Assembly (NCBI GenBank): GCA_000024525.1 | Contig: CP001769.1 | Location: 4,311,001-4,375,000 of the forward strand | Direction of reading: 5' to 3' | DNA length: 64,000 nt | From: Spirosoma linguale DSM 74 | GTDB taxonomy: Bacteria > Bacteroidota > Bacteroidia > Cytophagales > Spirosomataceae | Part shown: positions 36,575 through 45,510 of the stretch, piece by piece | How the letters are laid out: every line of letters starts with the position of its first letter | Position numbering within the stretch: the first letter of the stretch is position 1 | Notes under the pieces: model-generated | Told to the model about the DNA's origin: nothing | Database searches by the model: none | Seen by the model: the letters and a program-made list of their open reading frames with translations, nothing else | Translations under genes and position numbers: made by a program

Positions 36575-37132
36575 TTAACGCATTAGGTCCTTGTGCTCTT
36601 CCCGAAGCATGGAAAAAATATGCTCGTCCAGATACTTGTTATTTTTAACAGCCGCTTTTCGGTGAATAGCCTCGTGCTGATACCCGGCCGATTCGAGCAC
36701 CCGCATCGACCCGGTATTACCCTCCAGCACGCAGGCAAAAATGCGGTTCACCTGAAAGTTCTGGAAGATATAACTGGTCATGATCGGCAAGGCTTCGGTC
36801 ATGATACCTCTGCCCCAGTACGATTCGCTGAGCCAGTAGCCAACCTCGGCGTTATACCGGTAAATGTCATCCTTTACGGTGAACCCAATATTCCCAACGG
36901 CCTGACCATCAACCTCAATAGCAAAATTATTGGGTTGCTGGTATGATTTATTGGAACGCACCCAGGCGTGCGCATCCCTCGGTGTGTAGGGATAGGGGAA
37001 AAAGTCACGGACATTGTTCCAGATACGGCGGTTACTGGCGTGGTAAACCAACGAATCCTCATCGCCTTCGCGCCAGGGGCGCAATTGGCCAACAGAAAGC
37101 GGAAACGTAATCAACGTTGTAGTCAAGGTCAA
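36575..37132 (-). CDS. GNAT N-acetyltransferase (RimJ/RimL-like)
   Basis: A 185-residue acetyltransferase. Features of the GNAT fold are EVGYWLSESYWGRGIMTEA, where WGRGIMTE is the acetyl-CoA pyrophosphate loop, and the late motif RIFACVLEGNTGSMRVLESAGYQ. The family acetylates N-terminal amino groups of ribosomal proteins or small molecules, and the target here is unknown. There is no ATG near the 5' end. The frame must start at a TTG (37132 or 37126), since a stop lies 39 bp upstream of 37132. Confidence 0.9.
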   Translation of the reverse strand: MTLTTTLITFPLSVGQLRPWREGDEDSLVYHASNRRIWNNVRDFFPYPYTPRDAHAWVRSNKSYQQPNNFAIEVDGQAVGNIGFTVKDDIYRYNAEVGYWLSESYWGRGIMTEALPIMTSYIFQNFQVNRIFACVLEGNTGSMRVLESAGYQHEAIHRKAAVKNNKYLDEHIFSMLREEHKDLMR

Positions 37133-37270
37133 TAGAAGCAGATAGGTAATTACGTCACTAACAACGTATCATTCCAAATGTTAACCCAAATTTATCCCTC
37201 TCCCCTCCTATTTCATACCCGAATCGGCGGCATTCGTCGGAAAAAGCAAGACGTGGGCGCTTGTACACGG

Positions 37271-37278
37271 TAGTTTTG
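37271..37278 (+). promoter_or_regulatory. Putative -7 promoter element of the TonB receptor gene
   Basis: TAGTTTTG matches the TAnnTTTG consensus 34 bp before the ATG at 37313, giving a leader of about 30 nt. No -33 TTG is seen at the expected spacing. Confidence 0.5.
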
Positions 37279-37312
37279 ACTCATCCATCAGCAATAGGAT
37301 GGCATTATCCTT

Positions 37313-39505
37313 ATGAAACTCATTTACTTCCTCACCGTTTACCTGCTTTTAGTACTTACCGCAGCCGCCCAAATAAACCTTTCGGGCCGGATTACCGATG
37401 CGAAGGGTCACCCCTTGCCCGGTGCCAATGTGTTTCTGCGGGGCACCTACGACGGTGCCAATACCGACAGTGCCGGCACGTTTCGCTTTACAACCTCCCG
37501 AAAGGATACCGCTACCCTGCTGGTCTCCTACATCGGCTATGAATCATACGCAAAAAAGATACATACGAACACGACAGCCCCATTCATCATCCAGTTAACC
37601 GAAGCAGCCAATGAACTGAATACGGTTGTTATTACCGCCGGGTCGTTTGAAGCATCGGACGAGAAGCGCATGACCATGCTGAAGCCGATGGACATTGTCA
37701 CGACAGCCGGTGCCAACGCCGATATTACAGCCGCTATGAACCTGCTGCCGGGCACGCAGCGGGTGGGTGAGCAAACCGGCCTGTTTGTACGGGGTGGCTC
37801 AGGCGAAGAAGCCAAAGTTGTGATCGACGGTATGATCGTGCAGAATCCGTATTTCAGTTCAATGCCCGATGTGCAGTCGCGCGGGCGGTTCCAGCCGTTT
37901 ATGTTTAAAGGTACTTCGTTTAGCACGGGCGGTTACTCGGCTCAGTACGGGCAGGCCCTTTCGTCCGTTCTGTTGCTCAACACGACCGACAAAACCCAAA
38001 ATGAGGGCGTCAGCCTGAGTCTGAATCTGGCTAATGCAGGCATTAGCTACGACCACGCCACCGATAAGTCGTCGATCTCGGCCACCGGCAGTTACGGCAA
38101 TCTGAAACCGTTGTTCGCACTGGTCCATCAGAATATCGACTGGACACACGTACCTGAATTTGGTGGTTCCTCCCTTACGTATCGACTCCAGCCGTCAAAG
38201 ACCGGGATGCTCAAATTCTACGGTATGTATTCAGACAGCAAGCTCGGCATGAACTTCGTCGACCCATCCAGCGAGACTGGCAAAACAGCGCTGCAACAGC
38301 ATAATCGCAACTTTTTCACGACCAGCACGTATACCGACAGCTGGGCTGACGGACGATGGCTGCTGAACACCGGGCTGTCGTACAGCTACGATGCCGATGC
38401 GACAACGTACAGTGGCGTTGATTTTGGCCGTTCCAGCGAGCGGTGGCAGGGCCGGGCCGTTCTGACCCGACTGCTGCCTGCCAACAACTCGCTCCTGTTC
38501 GGTGCCGAAGCCCATGCCATTACGCTGAAGAATACTGTACAGGGCATCAACTATGCTCTGCATGACAACTACGGGGCTATATTTATTGAATCGCAAACCT
38601 ATCTGGGTCGAAAGCTGGCCATTCAACTTGGTCTGCGAGGTGAGTATTCATCGGTACTGAGTCGGGCTAATCTGGCTCCCCGTCTGTCGATGGCTTATAA
38701 AACCGGGCTGTATAGCCAGGTTTCACTGGCTTACGGTCAGTTTTACCAGACACCCGATTACCGCTACCTGTATCTGAATAAATCACTGGATTTTGAACGG
38801 GCCGACCACCTGATTCTTAACTACCAGATCATTAAAAACAAACGCACCTTCCGGGCCGAAGCCTTCTACAAAAACTACGCACAGCTGGTACGGGAGTTCA
38901 CCGGCCAGCCGGGAATGCCGCCCCAGTATGATGCCAACCCGTATCGTTTTCCCTGGGGTCGGACCAATAACGGCGGCAACGGCTACGCCCAGGGTTTTGA
39001 TGTGTTCTGGCGCGACCAGAAAACGGTGAAAGGACTCGATTACTGGATTAGTTATAGTTACGTAGATACGAAGCGGCTCTTTAAGCAGTTTTTCGTTGCC
39101 GCCACGCCAACATTTATTTCGAACCATACTGTAAGCGTGATTACGAAACGGTATTTCGAGAAGATCAGTACGAACCTGGCCATGACGTACACCATCAGTA
39201 GCGGTCGCCCTTATTATAATCCTAACCGCCTGGAGGAAGGCGACAAGGGTTTTCTGGCCGACCGAACACCAGTTGTCAACAACCTCAGCTTTTCGGCCAG
39301 CCACATCACCCGCATCAGGAAAAATCTGGTGGTTATTTATGCCTCAGTAGACAACCTTCTGAATACGCAAAACGTGTTTACCTACCGATTTACCGCAGAC
39401 GGCAAGACGCGCTACGCCGTTGGGCCACAGTCGTATCGGAGCTTCTTTGTTGGCGGCATGGTCATGCTCTCGAAGAAGGCCAAAGTGAATGTTAATGAAT
39501 TATAA
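37313..39505 (+). CDS. TonB-dependent receptor with carboxypeptidase-like N-domain
   Basis: A 730-residue outer-membrane receptor with a signal peptide ending LTAAAQ (residue 20). It has a CarboxypepD_reg-like domain (NLSGRITDAKGHPLPGANV, through YIGYESYAKKI), a plug domain with LLPGTQRVGEQTGLFVRGG, and a 22-strand-type barrel. It imports an unknown ligand using TonB energy. No SusD partner is adjacent, so this is not a SusCD pair. A 71-bp inverted repeat begins 2 bp after the stop and separates it from the TPR gene. Confidence 0.92.
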   Translation: MKLIYFLTVYLLLVLTAAAQINLSGRITDAKGHPLPGANVFLRGTYDGANTDSAGTFRFTTSRKDTATLLVSYIGYESYAKKIHTNTTAPFIIQLTEAANELNTVVITAGSFEASDEKRMTMLKPMDIVTTAGANADITAAMNLLPGTQRVGEQTGLFVRGGSGEEAKVVIDGMIVQNPYFSSMPDVQSRGRFQPFMFKGTSFSTGGYSAQYGQALSSVLLLNTTDKTQNEGVSLSLNLANAGISYDHATDKSSISATGSYGNLKPLFALVHQNIDWTHVPEFGGSSLTYRLQPSKTGMLKFYGMYSDSKLGMNFVDPSSETGKTALQQHNRNFFTTSTYTDSWADGRWLLNTGLSYSYDADATTYSGVDFGRSSERWQGRAVLTRLLPANNSLLFGAEAHAITLKNTVQGINYALHDNYGAIFIESQTYLGRKLAIQLGLRGEYSSVLSRANLAPRLSMAYKTGLYSQVSLAYGQFYQTPDYRYLYLNKSLDFERADHLILNYQIIKNKRTFRAEAFYKNYAQLVREFTGQPGMPPQYDANPYRFPWGRTNNGGNGYAQGFDVFWRDQKTVKGLDYWISYSYVDTKRLFKQFFVAATPTFISNHTVSVITKRYFEKISTNLAMTYTISSGRPYYNPNRLEEGDKGFLADRTPVVNNLSFSASHITRIRKNLVVIYASVDNLLNTQNVFTYRFTADGKTRYAVGPQSYRSFFVGGMVMLSKKAKVNVNEL

Positions 39506-39506
39506 A

Positions 39507-39577
39507 TGTCTGGGCCAAGCTCCGGCTTGGCCCTTCAAGAACTATAAAAATGGCCAAGCCGGAGCCTGGCCCAGACA
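39507..39577. repeat. Inverted repeat with 26-nt arms between the receptor and TPR genes
   Basis: Arms at 39507-39532 and 39552-39577 (core TGGGCCAAGCTCCGGCTTGG) match at 25 of 26 positions around a 19-nt A-rich loop. It begins 2 bp after the receptor stop and ends 4 bp before the next ATG. It could separate expression of the two genes, as it occludes the ribosome site. Confidence 0.92.
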
Positions 39578-39581
39578 AACC

Positions 39582-40232
39582 ATGAAAACCATCCTTATTC
39601 TCATCATCACAGCTCTGGCCACTCAAAGCACCGTTTGGGCGCAGTCAGACCAGTATAAACAAGCTATGAAACAAGCCATCACCACCATGCAGAGCCGTAA
39701 TGAGCAATCGCCCATTGCCGATATGCTGACATCGGCCAACCAGTTTGAGCGCATAGCCAGTGCCGAACCCAAAGAATGGCTACCCCGCTACTATGCTGGT
39801 CTTAACTACGTTTACCTTGGATTTATGGGTAAAGACGAAGCCGCCAAAGACAAATACCTTGATCAGGCCGATGTGAACCTGAAAGCCGCCGAGAGTATTG
39901 CCCCCGACAACGATGAACTGGCCGTGTTAAAAGCCTACATCGCACAAGCCCGGATGGTCGTTGACCCCATGAATCGCTGGCAGCAGTACGGCCCCTTGTT
40001 TCAGGCGGGCATTGAGAAAGCGAAAAGTCTAAATCCCAACAATCCACGCCCCTACGCACTCGAAGGGTCTTCGCTGATGTACACGCCCGACCAGTTTGGC
40101 GGTGGACCCACTACCGCATGCCCGGTACTGAAACAGGCCGTTGAAAAATTCGCTACTTTTAAACCAACCAGCGACCTGTCACCTCTGTGGGGACAAAAAC
40201 AGATCGAACCCCTGCTGGCAAAATGTAAATAA
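39582..40232 (+). CDS. Secreted TPR-repeat protein
   Basis: A 216-residue protein with a signal peptide ending QSTVWAQ. The mature part has helix pairs typical of tetratricopeptide repeats (WLPRYYAGLNYVYLGF, DQADVNLKAAESIAPDNDE, GIEKAKSLNPNNPRPYALEG). The start at 39582 follows the palindrome and gives a clean signal peptide; an upstream frame to 39489 reads through the palindrome. The role is unknown. It lies between a TonB receptor and a LytS/LytTR pair. Confidence 0.8.
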   Translation: MKTILILIITALATQSTVWAQSDQYKQAMKQAITTMQSRNEQSPIADMLTSANQFERIASAEPKEWLPRYYAGLNYVYLGFMGKDEAAKDKYLDQADVNLKAAESIAPDNDELAVLKAYIAQARMVVDPMNRWQQYGPLFQAGIEKAKSLNPNNPRPYALEGSSLMYTPDQFGGGPTTACPVLKQAVEKFATFKPTSDLSPLWGQKQIEPLLAKCK

Positions 40233-40272
40233 TAGAGTCAGTAAGCCGCTTACCTACCTGACTAAAAAGACT

Positions 40273-41748
40273 ATGACCCGCGAGCAACTTATCGGTACAA
40301 TTGGCAAAAATGGTAAACGCATTCAACTGCGGGGTACTGATTTAGCTGCCTTCGACTTCAGCGGTCTCGACCTGACGGGGGCCGACTTAAGTTTTTCAAA
40401 CCTCGGAAAGGCGAATTTCCGGGGAGCCATTTTACGACAGGCTAATCTGAGCTTTGCCAACCTGAGCGGAGCCGATTTTACCGATGCGGATCTTTACGAA
40501 GCCAACTTCAACTTCAGTTCGCTGGAGAATGTCGATTTGAACGGAGCCAATGTTGAAGGGGCTTCCTTTAACTTTTCCGGTCGAAGTAAGTATCGGCCCG
40601 TCGATACTACCCGAAGCGAACCCATCACACTCACGAATATTCTGCAAAAACCTGGCTGGGGTACACTGATTGGTGCCTTTCTTGGAGCTTTGCTCGTATA
40701 TGGGTGTAACGCCATTATCTATTTCTCCAATTTGATTCTGAAGGCCGAAGATCCCCTCATGGTGGGCCTATATCAGTTTCTTATTGTACAGAACATGGTC
40801 GATGGGGCGACTTGTTTCCTGTTGACATGGGCGCTGTCGGGCTGGCTTAGCCGCCAGTTTAAGCACATATGGCAGCGCCATATAGTTGTTAGCCTGGCCG
40901 TTACAGTTAGTTTTTTCATTATCAATACAGCCCTGTACTGGACCATTGGCCAACCTTACTTAAGGGAATTGGCCGATCGGCCGGGAGGCATTGAGAAAAC
41001 GGCGGCCTGGTATGTTTACGTCCTGGGCGACCTTCTGATTGCCAATATATTCCTTTACGGGCTTCAGCAGGGACGGCAGCTGACCCGAAAACTATCGGAG
41101 CAGGAGTTTCAATTGCTCAACATGGAGAAGCTGAAAACCCGCGCTGAGCTGGATGCGCTTCAGGCAAAAATCAATCCGCATTTTCTATATAACGCCCTGA
41201 ACAGCATTGCCAGCCTTGTTCACGAAAACCCCGACAAAGCGGAGGAAATGACGCTGCTTCTCTCCAAGCTTTTCCGGTATTCGACCGGTCGTAATGGCGA
41301 GTTGTTCGCGAGTCTGGCCGACGAGCTGGAGATGGTGCGAACGTATTTGCAGGTTGAGCAGGTGCGGTTTGGCAATCGGCTTACCTTCAGCGTAGAAATC
41401 AGTAATCCGGCACTCAATGAACTACAACTTCCCCAATTTCTGCTACAGCCCATTGTCGAAAACGCCATCAAACACGGCATTGCCAAACGCGCCGATCTGG
41501 GCCGAATCGACGTCCGTATTTACGAGAAGTCGGACGAGTTACACCTGTGTGTACACGACAATGGCCCGGCTTTCCCCGACGATATGGGCGGAGGCTATGG
41601 CCTGCGGAGTATTCAGGACAAGCTTAAGTTACTCTACGGCGACGATGCCCGGGTGGAGTTCCAGAACTGGCCACTCAAGCAGGTGTTAATCTCTATACTA
41701 ATGTCTAAAATTCGGGCTGTCAACCTAGTTTCTGCACCCAACGCTTAA
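40273..41748 (+). CDS. Pentapeptide-repeat/LytS-type sensor histidine kinase fusion
   Basis: A 491-residue membrane kinase with an odd N-terminus. Residues about 20-115 are pentapeptide repeats (LSFSNLGKANFRGAILRQAN, LSGADFTDADLYEANF), which form a right-handed beta-helix. About four membrane segments follow (about 135-280). The LytS/YehU-type kinase domain has the phospho-accepting His303 in NPHFLYNALNSIASL and a C-terminal ATPase with PIVENAIKHGI and DNGPAFPDDMGGGYGL. The start at 40273 is right before the repeats; the upstream frame overlaps the TPR gene. Its LytTR partner follows after 12 bp. Confidence 0.9.
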   Translation: MTREQLIGTIGKNGKRIQLRGTDLAAFDFSGLDLTGADLSFSNLGKANFRGAILRQANLSFANLSGADFTDADLYEANFNFSSLENVDLNGANVEGASFNFSGRSKYRPVDTTRSEPITLTNILQKPGWGTLIGAFLGALLVYGCNAIIYFSNLILKAEDPLMVGLYQFLIVQNMVDGATCFLLTWALSGWLSRQFKHIWQRHIVVSLAVTVSFFIINTALYWTIGQPYLRELADRPGGIEKTAAWYVYVLGDLLIANIFLYGLQQGRQLTRKLSEQEFQLLNMEKLKTRAELDALQAKINPHFLYNALNSIASLVHENPDKAEEMTLLLSKLFRYSTGRNGELFASLADELEMVRTYLQVEQVRFGNRLTFSVEISNPALNELQLPQFLLQPIVENAIKHGIAKRADLGRIDVRIYEKSDELHLCVHDNGPAFPDDMGGGYGLRSIQDKLKLLYGDDARVEFQNWPLKQVLISILMSKIRAVNLVSAPNA

Positions 41749-41760
41749 TTCCGGCACCTA

Positions 41761-42543
41761 ATGACTTTTCCGTTAAAAACAATACTGATCGACGATGAAT
41801 CACTGGCGGTTAGCCGTCTTCGTCGATTACTCGGCAAACACCACGATAGCATCGACATCGTCGGCGATGCAGGCAATGGAGCAGAAGGCCTGACGCTCAT
41901 TGAAAGTCTGCAACCCGATCTGATTTTTCTGGATATTGAGATGCCGTTGCTGAATGGCTTCGAAATGCTGTCACGTCTGACAACCATGCCGATGGTCGTG
42001 TTTGCCACCGCCTTCGATCAATACGCCATAAGAGCTTTTGAAGAAAACTCGATTGATTACTTATTGAAACCTATTGAAGCCGAACGTCTGGCCCGAACAA
42101 TACAAAAAATACGAACGCTTGTCGAACGGGCAGAGGGCGCATATCCCGTTATGAACCCCATGTCGGAAAGCGTTATGCGGCTCCTGGCGCAGATGCAGCC
42201 GAAAAAGGAAATCTATTCCATTTCGGTGAAAACCGGCGAAAAAATTAAGCTGATTCCCCTTTCTGATATTGCTTACTTCGAAGCAGAAGACAAATACGTG
42301 TTTCTGTCCACCATCGACGGGCAGAAATTCCTGACCACCTACACCCTGACAACCCTCGACGAAAAGTTACCCGATACGTTTGTTCGTATCAGCCGTTCGG
42401 TGATGGTGAACCGGCATAAGATTTCTGAAGTACACCGCCACTTCGACGGCAAATTCATACTGGCCGTGAGCGATAAAAAAGGCACCCGACTTACCTCGGG
42501 AAGCACGTATTCCGACGCCATCAGGCAGTTGCTGGAACTGTAG
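41761..42543 (+). CDS. LytTR response regulator
   Basis: A 260-residue LytR/AlgR-type regulator. The receiver domain (about 1-125) has the acidic pair Asp11-Asp12 and the phospho-accepting Asp58 in LIFLDIEMP. The LytTR DNA-binding domain (about 155-258) shows ISVKTGEKIKLIPLSDIAYFEA and VRISRSVMVNRHKISEV. It is the cognate partner of the kinase that ends 12 bp upstream. Targets probably include neighbouring genes, but no tandem LytTR operators were recognised. Confidence 0.95.
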   Translation: MTFPLKTILIDDESLAVSRLRRLLGKHHDSIDIVGDAGNGAEGLTLIESLQPDLIFLDIEMPLLNGFEMLSRLTTMPMVVFATAFDQYAIRAFEENSIDYLLKPIEAERLARTIQKIRTLVERAEGAYPVMNPMSESVMRLLAQMQPKKEIYSISVKTGEKIKLIPLSDIAYFEAEDKYVFLSTIDGQKFLTTYTLTTLDEKLPDTFVRISRSVMVNRHKISEVHRHFDGKFILAVSDKKGTRLTSGSTYSDAIRQLLEL

Positions 42544-42559
42544 ATGATCCATTAGCGGT

Positions 42560-42567
42560 TAGTTTTG
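42560..42567 (+). promoter_or_regulatory. Putative -7 promoter element before the SUI1 gene
   Basis: TAGTTTTG matches TAnnTTTG 17 bp before the ATG at 42585, so the SUI1-like gene may have its own start with a leader of about 10 nt. Confidence 0.45.
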
Positions 42568-42584
42568 CAGCAAATGGTCCATGT

Positions 42585-42923
42585 ATGAGCAAGAAAAACA
42601 GAACCGGCATCCTGTATTCGACAGACCCGGATTTTCAATACCAGTCCGACGAGCAATCAGAAGCGGCAACCCTTCCACCAGCCCAGCAGAATCTTAAAAT
42701 CTGGCTCGTCAAGATGGGCGGCAATAAAGTTGTAACAACGGTACGCGAGTTTATAGGCACCGAAGCCGATCTGGCCGACCTGGGCAAACAGCTGAAAGCC
42801 GCCTGTGGTGCAGGCGGCTCAACGAAAGACAGCGAAATTCTGATTCAGGGAGACCACCGCGACAAAGTGCTGGCATGGCTCACCGGTAAGGGTTACAAAG
42901 CAAAAAAAGCGGGAGGGAATTAA
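42585..42923 (+). CDS. SUI1/eIF1-family (YciH-like) protein
   Basis: A 112-residue protein whose C-terminal 80 residues match the eIF1/SUI1 fold: LKIWLVKMGGNKVVTTV, LGKQLKAACGAGGSTKD and ILIQGDHRDKVLAWLTGKGYKAK. Bacterial members such as YciH affect initiation fidelity or start-site choice. The stop codon overlaps the stop of the convergent peptide transporter gene by 3 bp of TAA shared across both strands. Confidence 0.93.
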   Translation: MSKKNRTGILYSTDPDFQYQSDEQSEAATLPPAQQNLKIWLVKMGGNKVVTTVREFIGTEADLADLGKQLKAACGAGGSTKDSEILIQGDHRDKVLAWLTGKGYKAKKAGGN

Positions 42924-44425
42924 TTAATTCCACCCATCCACTTTTTCAGTGGTTTGGAGAATAGCAACAGGACAAACCCTGCAACAAGTGTGAATATGGC
43001 TACGCTCTGGAAAAGATTGGGCATCTGCTGCACGTTTTTCTCATCGAAACCACCAGCGAATAACCCTGCAATCAAGTTACCCAGTGATGAGCCTACGAAC
43101 CACAGGCCCATTAACTGGCTGGTGTAGCGTCGGGGAGACAGCTTGGAAAACGCACTCAGACCTACCGGACTTAAGAACAATTCAGCTACGGTAAAAAACA
43201 GATAAGTGGTGGTCAGATACAGTGGCGATGTGCGTACGCCCGTCAGGGCAACGTTGGCTGCGAAAACCATCACCACGTAAGCCAGTCCAAGTAGTAGCAG
43301 CGAAACGGCGAACTTGGCTGGTACAGAAAAATCAATTTTGTTGTTCGCCAGAAAGACCCATAACGCAGCAAGCACAGGCGAGAAAATCAGAATAAAGGCA
43401 GGATTTAGATTCTGGAACCAGCTTGAGGGTATCTGCCAGCCAAAAAACAGCAAATCGGTATATCGATCCGCAAAAATCTGTAGCGATGAGCCCTGTTGCT
43501 CATTTCCTGCCCAATACATGGCCGCAGCCAGGAAAAAGACGAATAACACAACCACGCGCTTTTTCTCCGTACTATCCAGCCCACCCGCAATCAGAATATA
43601 AGCGAAGTAACTCAGGGCAATGAGTGAAATAATGGTACCCATTCCTTTGGCCAGGCCCTGTGCGGTAGTCAAGTCAAGAACACCCGTCAATTGCAGCGCG
43701 GCCATTAAGCCTACAATGAACGCGACAAACACAAGCAATGAACGGTTACCACTCGACGACTGACCGGCGGTTTTAGGTTCTGGAGCAACAAAATTACCCT
43801 TGTCGCCGAGGTACCGTTGGCCAAATGTACGATAGGTGATGATTCCCAGAGCCATTGCTACAGCAGCTGCGCCAAAACCATAGTGCCAGCCAACTTTCTG
43901 ACCCAAATAACCTACAATGGAAATACCGAGCAGTGAACCCGTATTGATTCCCATGTAGAAGATAGAAAAAGCCGCATCTTTACGGGCACCACCTTCGGGA
44001 TATAGTTCGCCCACAATGCTGCTGATATTTGGCTTTAGCAGGCCCGTACCCAGGGCCACTACACATAATCCAGTGTAAAACAGACCAGGACCCGACGGGA
44101 AAGCCAGTATGATATGCCCCAGCATTATGATTATACCACCATACCAGATTGATTTCCGCTGCCCTAGTATATTGTCGGCAAGCCATCCCCCCGGTAACGA
44201 AAGGAGGTATACCGATGCGGTATAAATACCATAAATAGCTGCGCCATCGGCTTCACTAAGACCCAATCCACCCCGAACATTGTCGATCAGAAACAGGAGC
44301 AGTATAGCCCGCATACCGTAGTAGCTGAACCGCTCCCACATCTCGGTGAAAAACAAAACAAAAAGCCCCATCGGGTGGCCAAAAAGAGTAGCCGTACGAA
44401 CGGGCTTAGGAACAATAACATCCAT
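42920..44425 (-). CDS. POT-family (PTR2) proton-dependent oligopeptide transporter
   Basis: A 501-residue inner-membrane transporter of 12-14 helices. Family signatures are LFFTEMWERFSYYGMRAILL near the N-terminus, with the ExxER proton-coupling motif, and the PTR2 motif FSIFYMGINTGSLLG. It imports di- and tripeptides with protons. It starts at an ATG at 44425 and lies alone; its 3' end overlaps that of the SUI1 gene. Confidence 0.95.
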   Translation of the reverse strand: MDVIVPKPVRTATLFGHPMGLFVLFFTEMWERFSYYGMRAILLLFLIDNVRGGLGLSEADGAAIYGIYTASVYLLSLPGGWLADNILGQRKSIWYGGIIIMLGHIILAFPSGPGLFYTGLCVVALGTGLLKPNISSIVGELYPEGGARKDAAFSIFYMGINTGSLLGISIVGYLGQKVGWHYGFGAAAVAMALGIITYRTFGQRYLGDKGNFVAPEPKTAGQSSSGNRSLLVFVAFIVGLMAALQLTGVLDLTTAQGLAKGMGTIISLIALSYFAYILIAGGLDSTEKKRVVVLFVFFLAAAMYWAGNEQQGSSLQIFADRYTDLLFFGWQIPSSWFQNLNPAFILIFSPVLAALWVFLANNKIDFSVPAKFAVSLLLLGLAYVVMVFAANVALTGVRTSPLYLTTTYLFFTVAELFLSPVGLSAFSKLSPRRYTSQLMGLWFVGSSLGNLIAGLFAGGFDEKNVQQMPNLFQSVAIFTLVAGFVLLLFSKPLKKWMGGIN

Positions 44426-44691
44426 AAAATTAGGTTAAACAGCTAGTTTGCCGAAGAATATAAGTGCTTAAGTACACGAAATAGCGCTTATTTCGCATAA
44501 AAATAGTCGTAAATATATCTTCGATAGTCGAGACCGCCAAAGGTATATCGGTTATGGCTTTTCACTAAAACGCGACCCAGCCGTTAATCTGTATACCTGG
44601 CTGTTTTGGGAAATTCCCGGCGCGTTTCAAACAAAGTTTATTATGTTTAAAGTTGACTAACGCATTACCCGACTACTGATTCCCTTTGTGC
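44426..44691. other. Divergent promoter region, no features identified
   Basis: This 266-bp gap separates the divergent POT transporter and M23 peptidase genes. I see no clear promoter element, hairpin or small gene in it. Confidence 0.4.
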
Positions 44692-45357
44692 ATGCTGCTT
44701 CCCTTCGATTTCCAGAAAGACCCCTACCTCATCCTTGATTTTTCAGCGACTAATCCGGACCTGACTCCGGACCCTGAACAGCCCAACGGGTTGGATCTGA
44801 CCAACACGGCGGCTTTTTCGGACTATGTATTCGGTAAAATGCGCGCAGCGGGCGTTCGAGTCGGCGTTGGCGGCTATAACGAACACCGCGTTATCTACCG
44901 ACGCAGCGAGCATTTTTCCAGCACAGAGGAACCCCGGGAAATTCATCTGGGTATCGACTTCTGGGCCGAAGCCGGAACACCCGTTTTTGCTCCTATGGAT
45001 GGTACTGTTCACAGTTTTCAGGACAATAATAACTTTGGCGATTACGGACCGACCATCATTCTGGAGCATCGTCTGGAAGCTAACGAGCCGCTGTTCTCGC
45101 TATACGGACACCTTACCCGTTCATCGCTGGCCGGTTTGGTTGAAGGAAAGGCTTTTAAAGCGGGCGATAAAATCGGCGAAATTGGCCCATACCCCGAAAA
45201 TGGCGATTGGCCGCCCCACCTTCACTTCCAGCTTATGACTGACATGCTCGGCCTTAAAGGCGATTTCCCCGGCGTTTGTTCCCTGACAGACCGAGCCAAA
45301 TTTCTGGCGTTATGTCCTAATCCAAACCGGTTACTGAACATTGCAGGCTTACCATAA
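44692..45357 (+). CDS. M23-family (LytM-like) peptidase
   Basis: A 221-residue protein with a LytM-type metal site: HLGID (His85, Asp89) and HLHF (His176, His178). The flanking segments (AGTPVFAPMDGTVHSF, LFSLYGHLTRSSL) are typical of M23 endopeptidases that cut peptidoglycan cross-links. Unusually it has no signal peptide, so either it acts inside the cell, on recycled muropeptides for example, or it leaves by another route. I use the ATG at 44692; a TTG at 44686 would add two residues. Confidence 0.88.
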   Translation: MLLPFDFQKDPYLILDFSATNPDLTPDPEQPNGLDLTNTAAFSDYVFGKMRAAGVRVGVGGYNEHRVIYRRSEHFSSTEEPREIHLGIDFWAEAGTPVFAPMDGTVHSFQDNNNFGDYGPTIILEHRLEANEPLFSLYGHLTRSSLAGLVEGKAFKAGDKIGEIGPYPENGDWPPHLHFQLMTDMLGLKGDFPGVCSLTDRAKFLALCPNPNRLLNIAGLP

Positions 45358-45462
45358 TCCGGCCTTAATTGGCCTTGGGCGTTCTAAACAGTAGATTGAC
45401 ACTCCTTACGCAGAACACCAAATTACGTAGTTCTCGGAGAAGTTAGCTGTCGTCCAAAATAA

Positions 45463-45484
45463 ACTTTCAATTTATTTTGAAAGT
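45463..45484. promoter_or_regulatory. Palindromic operator before the GbsR gene
   Basis: ACTTTCAA (45463-45470) and its exact complement TTGAAAGT (45477-45484) are separated by 6 nt. The right half contains the TTG of the -33 promoter element, so a bound regulator would block the promoter. Autoregulation by the adjacent GbsR is inferred. Confidence 0.6.
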
Positions 45485-45507
45485 ACAAAAACATTGACTT
45501 ACCTTTG
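45477..45507 (+). promoter_or_regulatory. Promoter of the GbsR operon
   Basis: TTG at 45477-45479 and TACCTTTG at 45500-45507 are spaced 20 bp, close to the Bacteroidota -33/-7 consensus. The ATG at 45511 is only 3 bp after the -7 element, so the transcript would be leaderless. Confidence 0.6.
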
Positions 45508-45510
45508 ATC

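Noticed and set aside
39489..39581. Longer start of the TPR protein
   Set aside because: The extra residues come from reading through the palindrome, and the signal peptide begins at the ATG at 39582.
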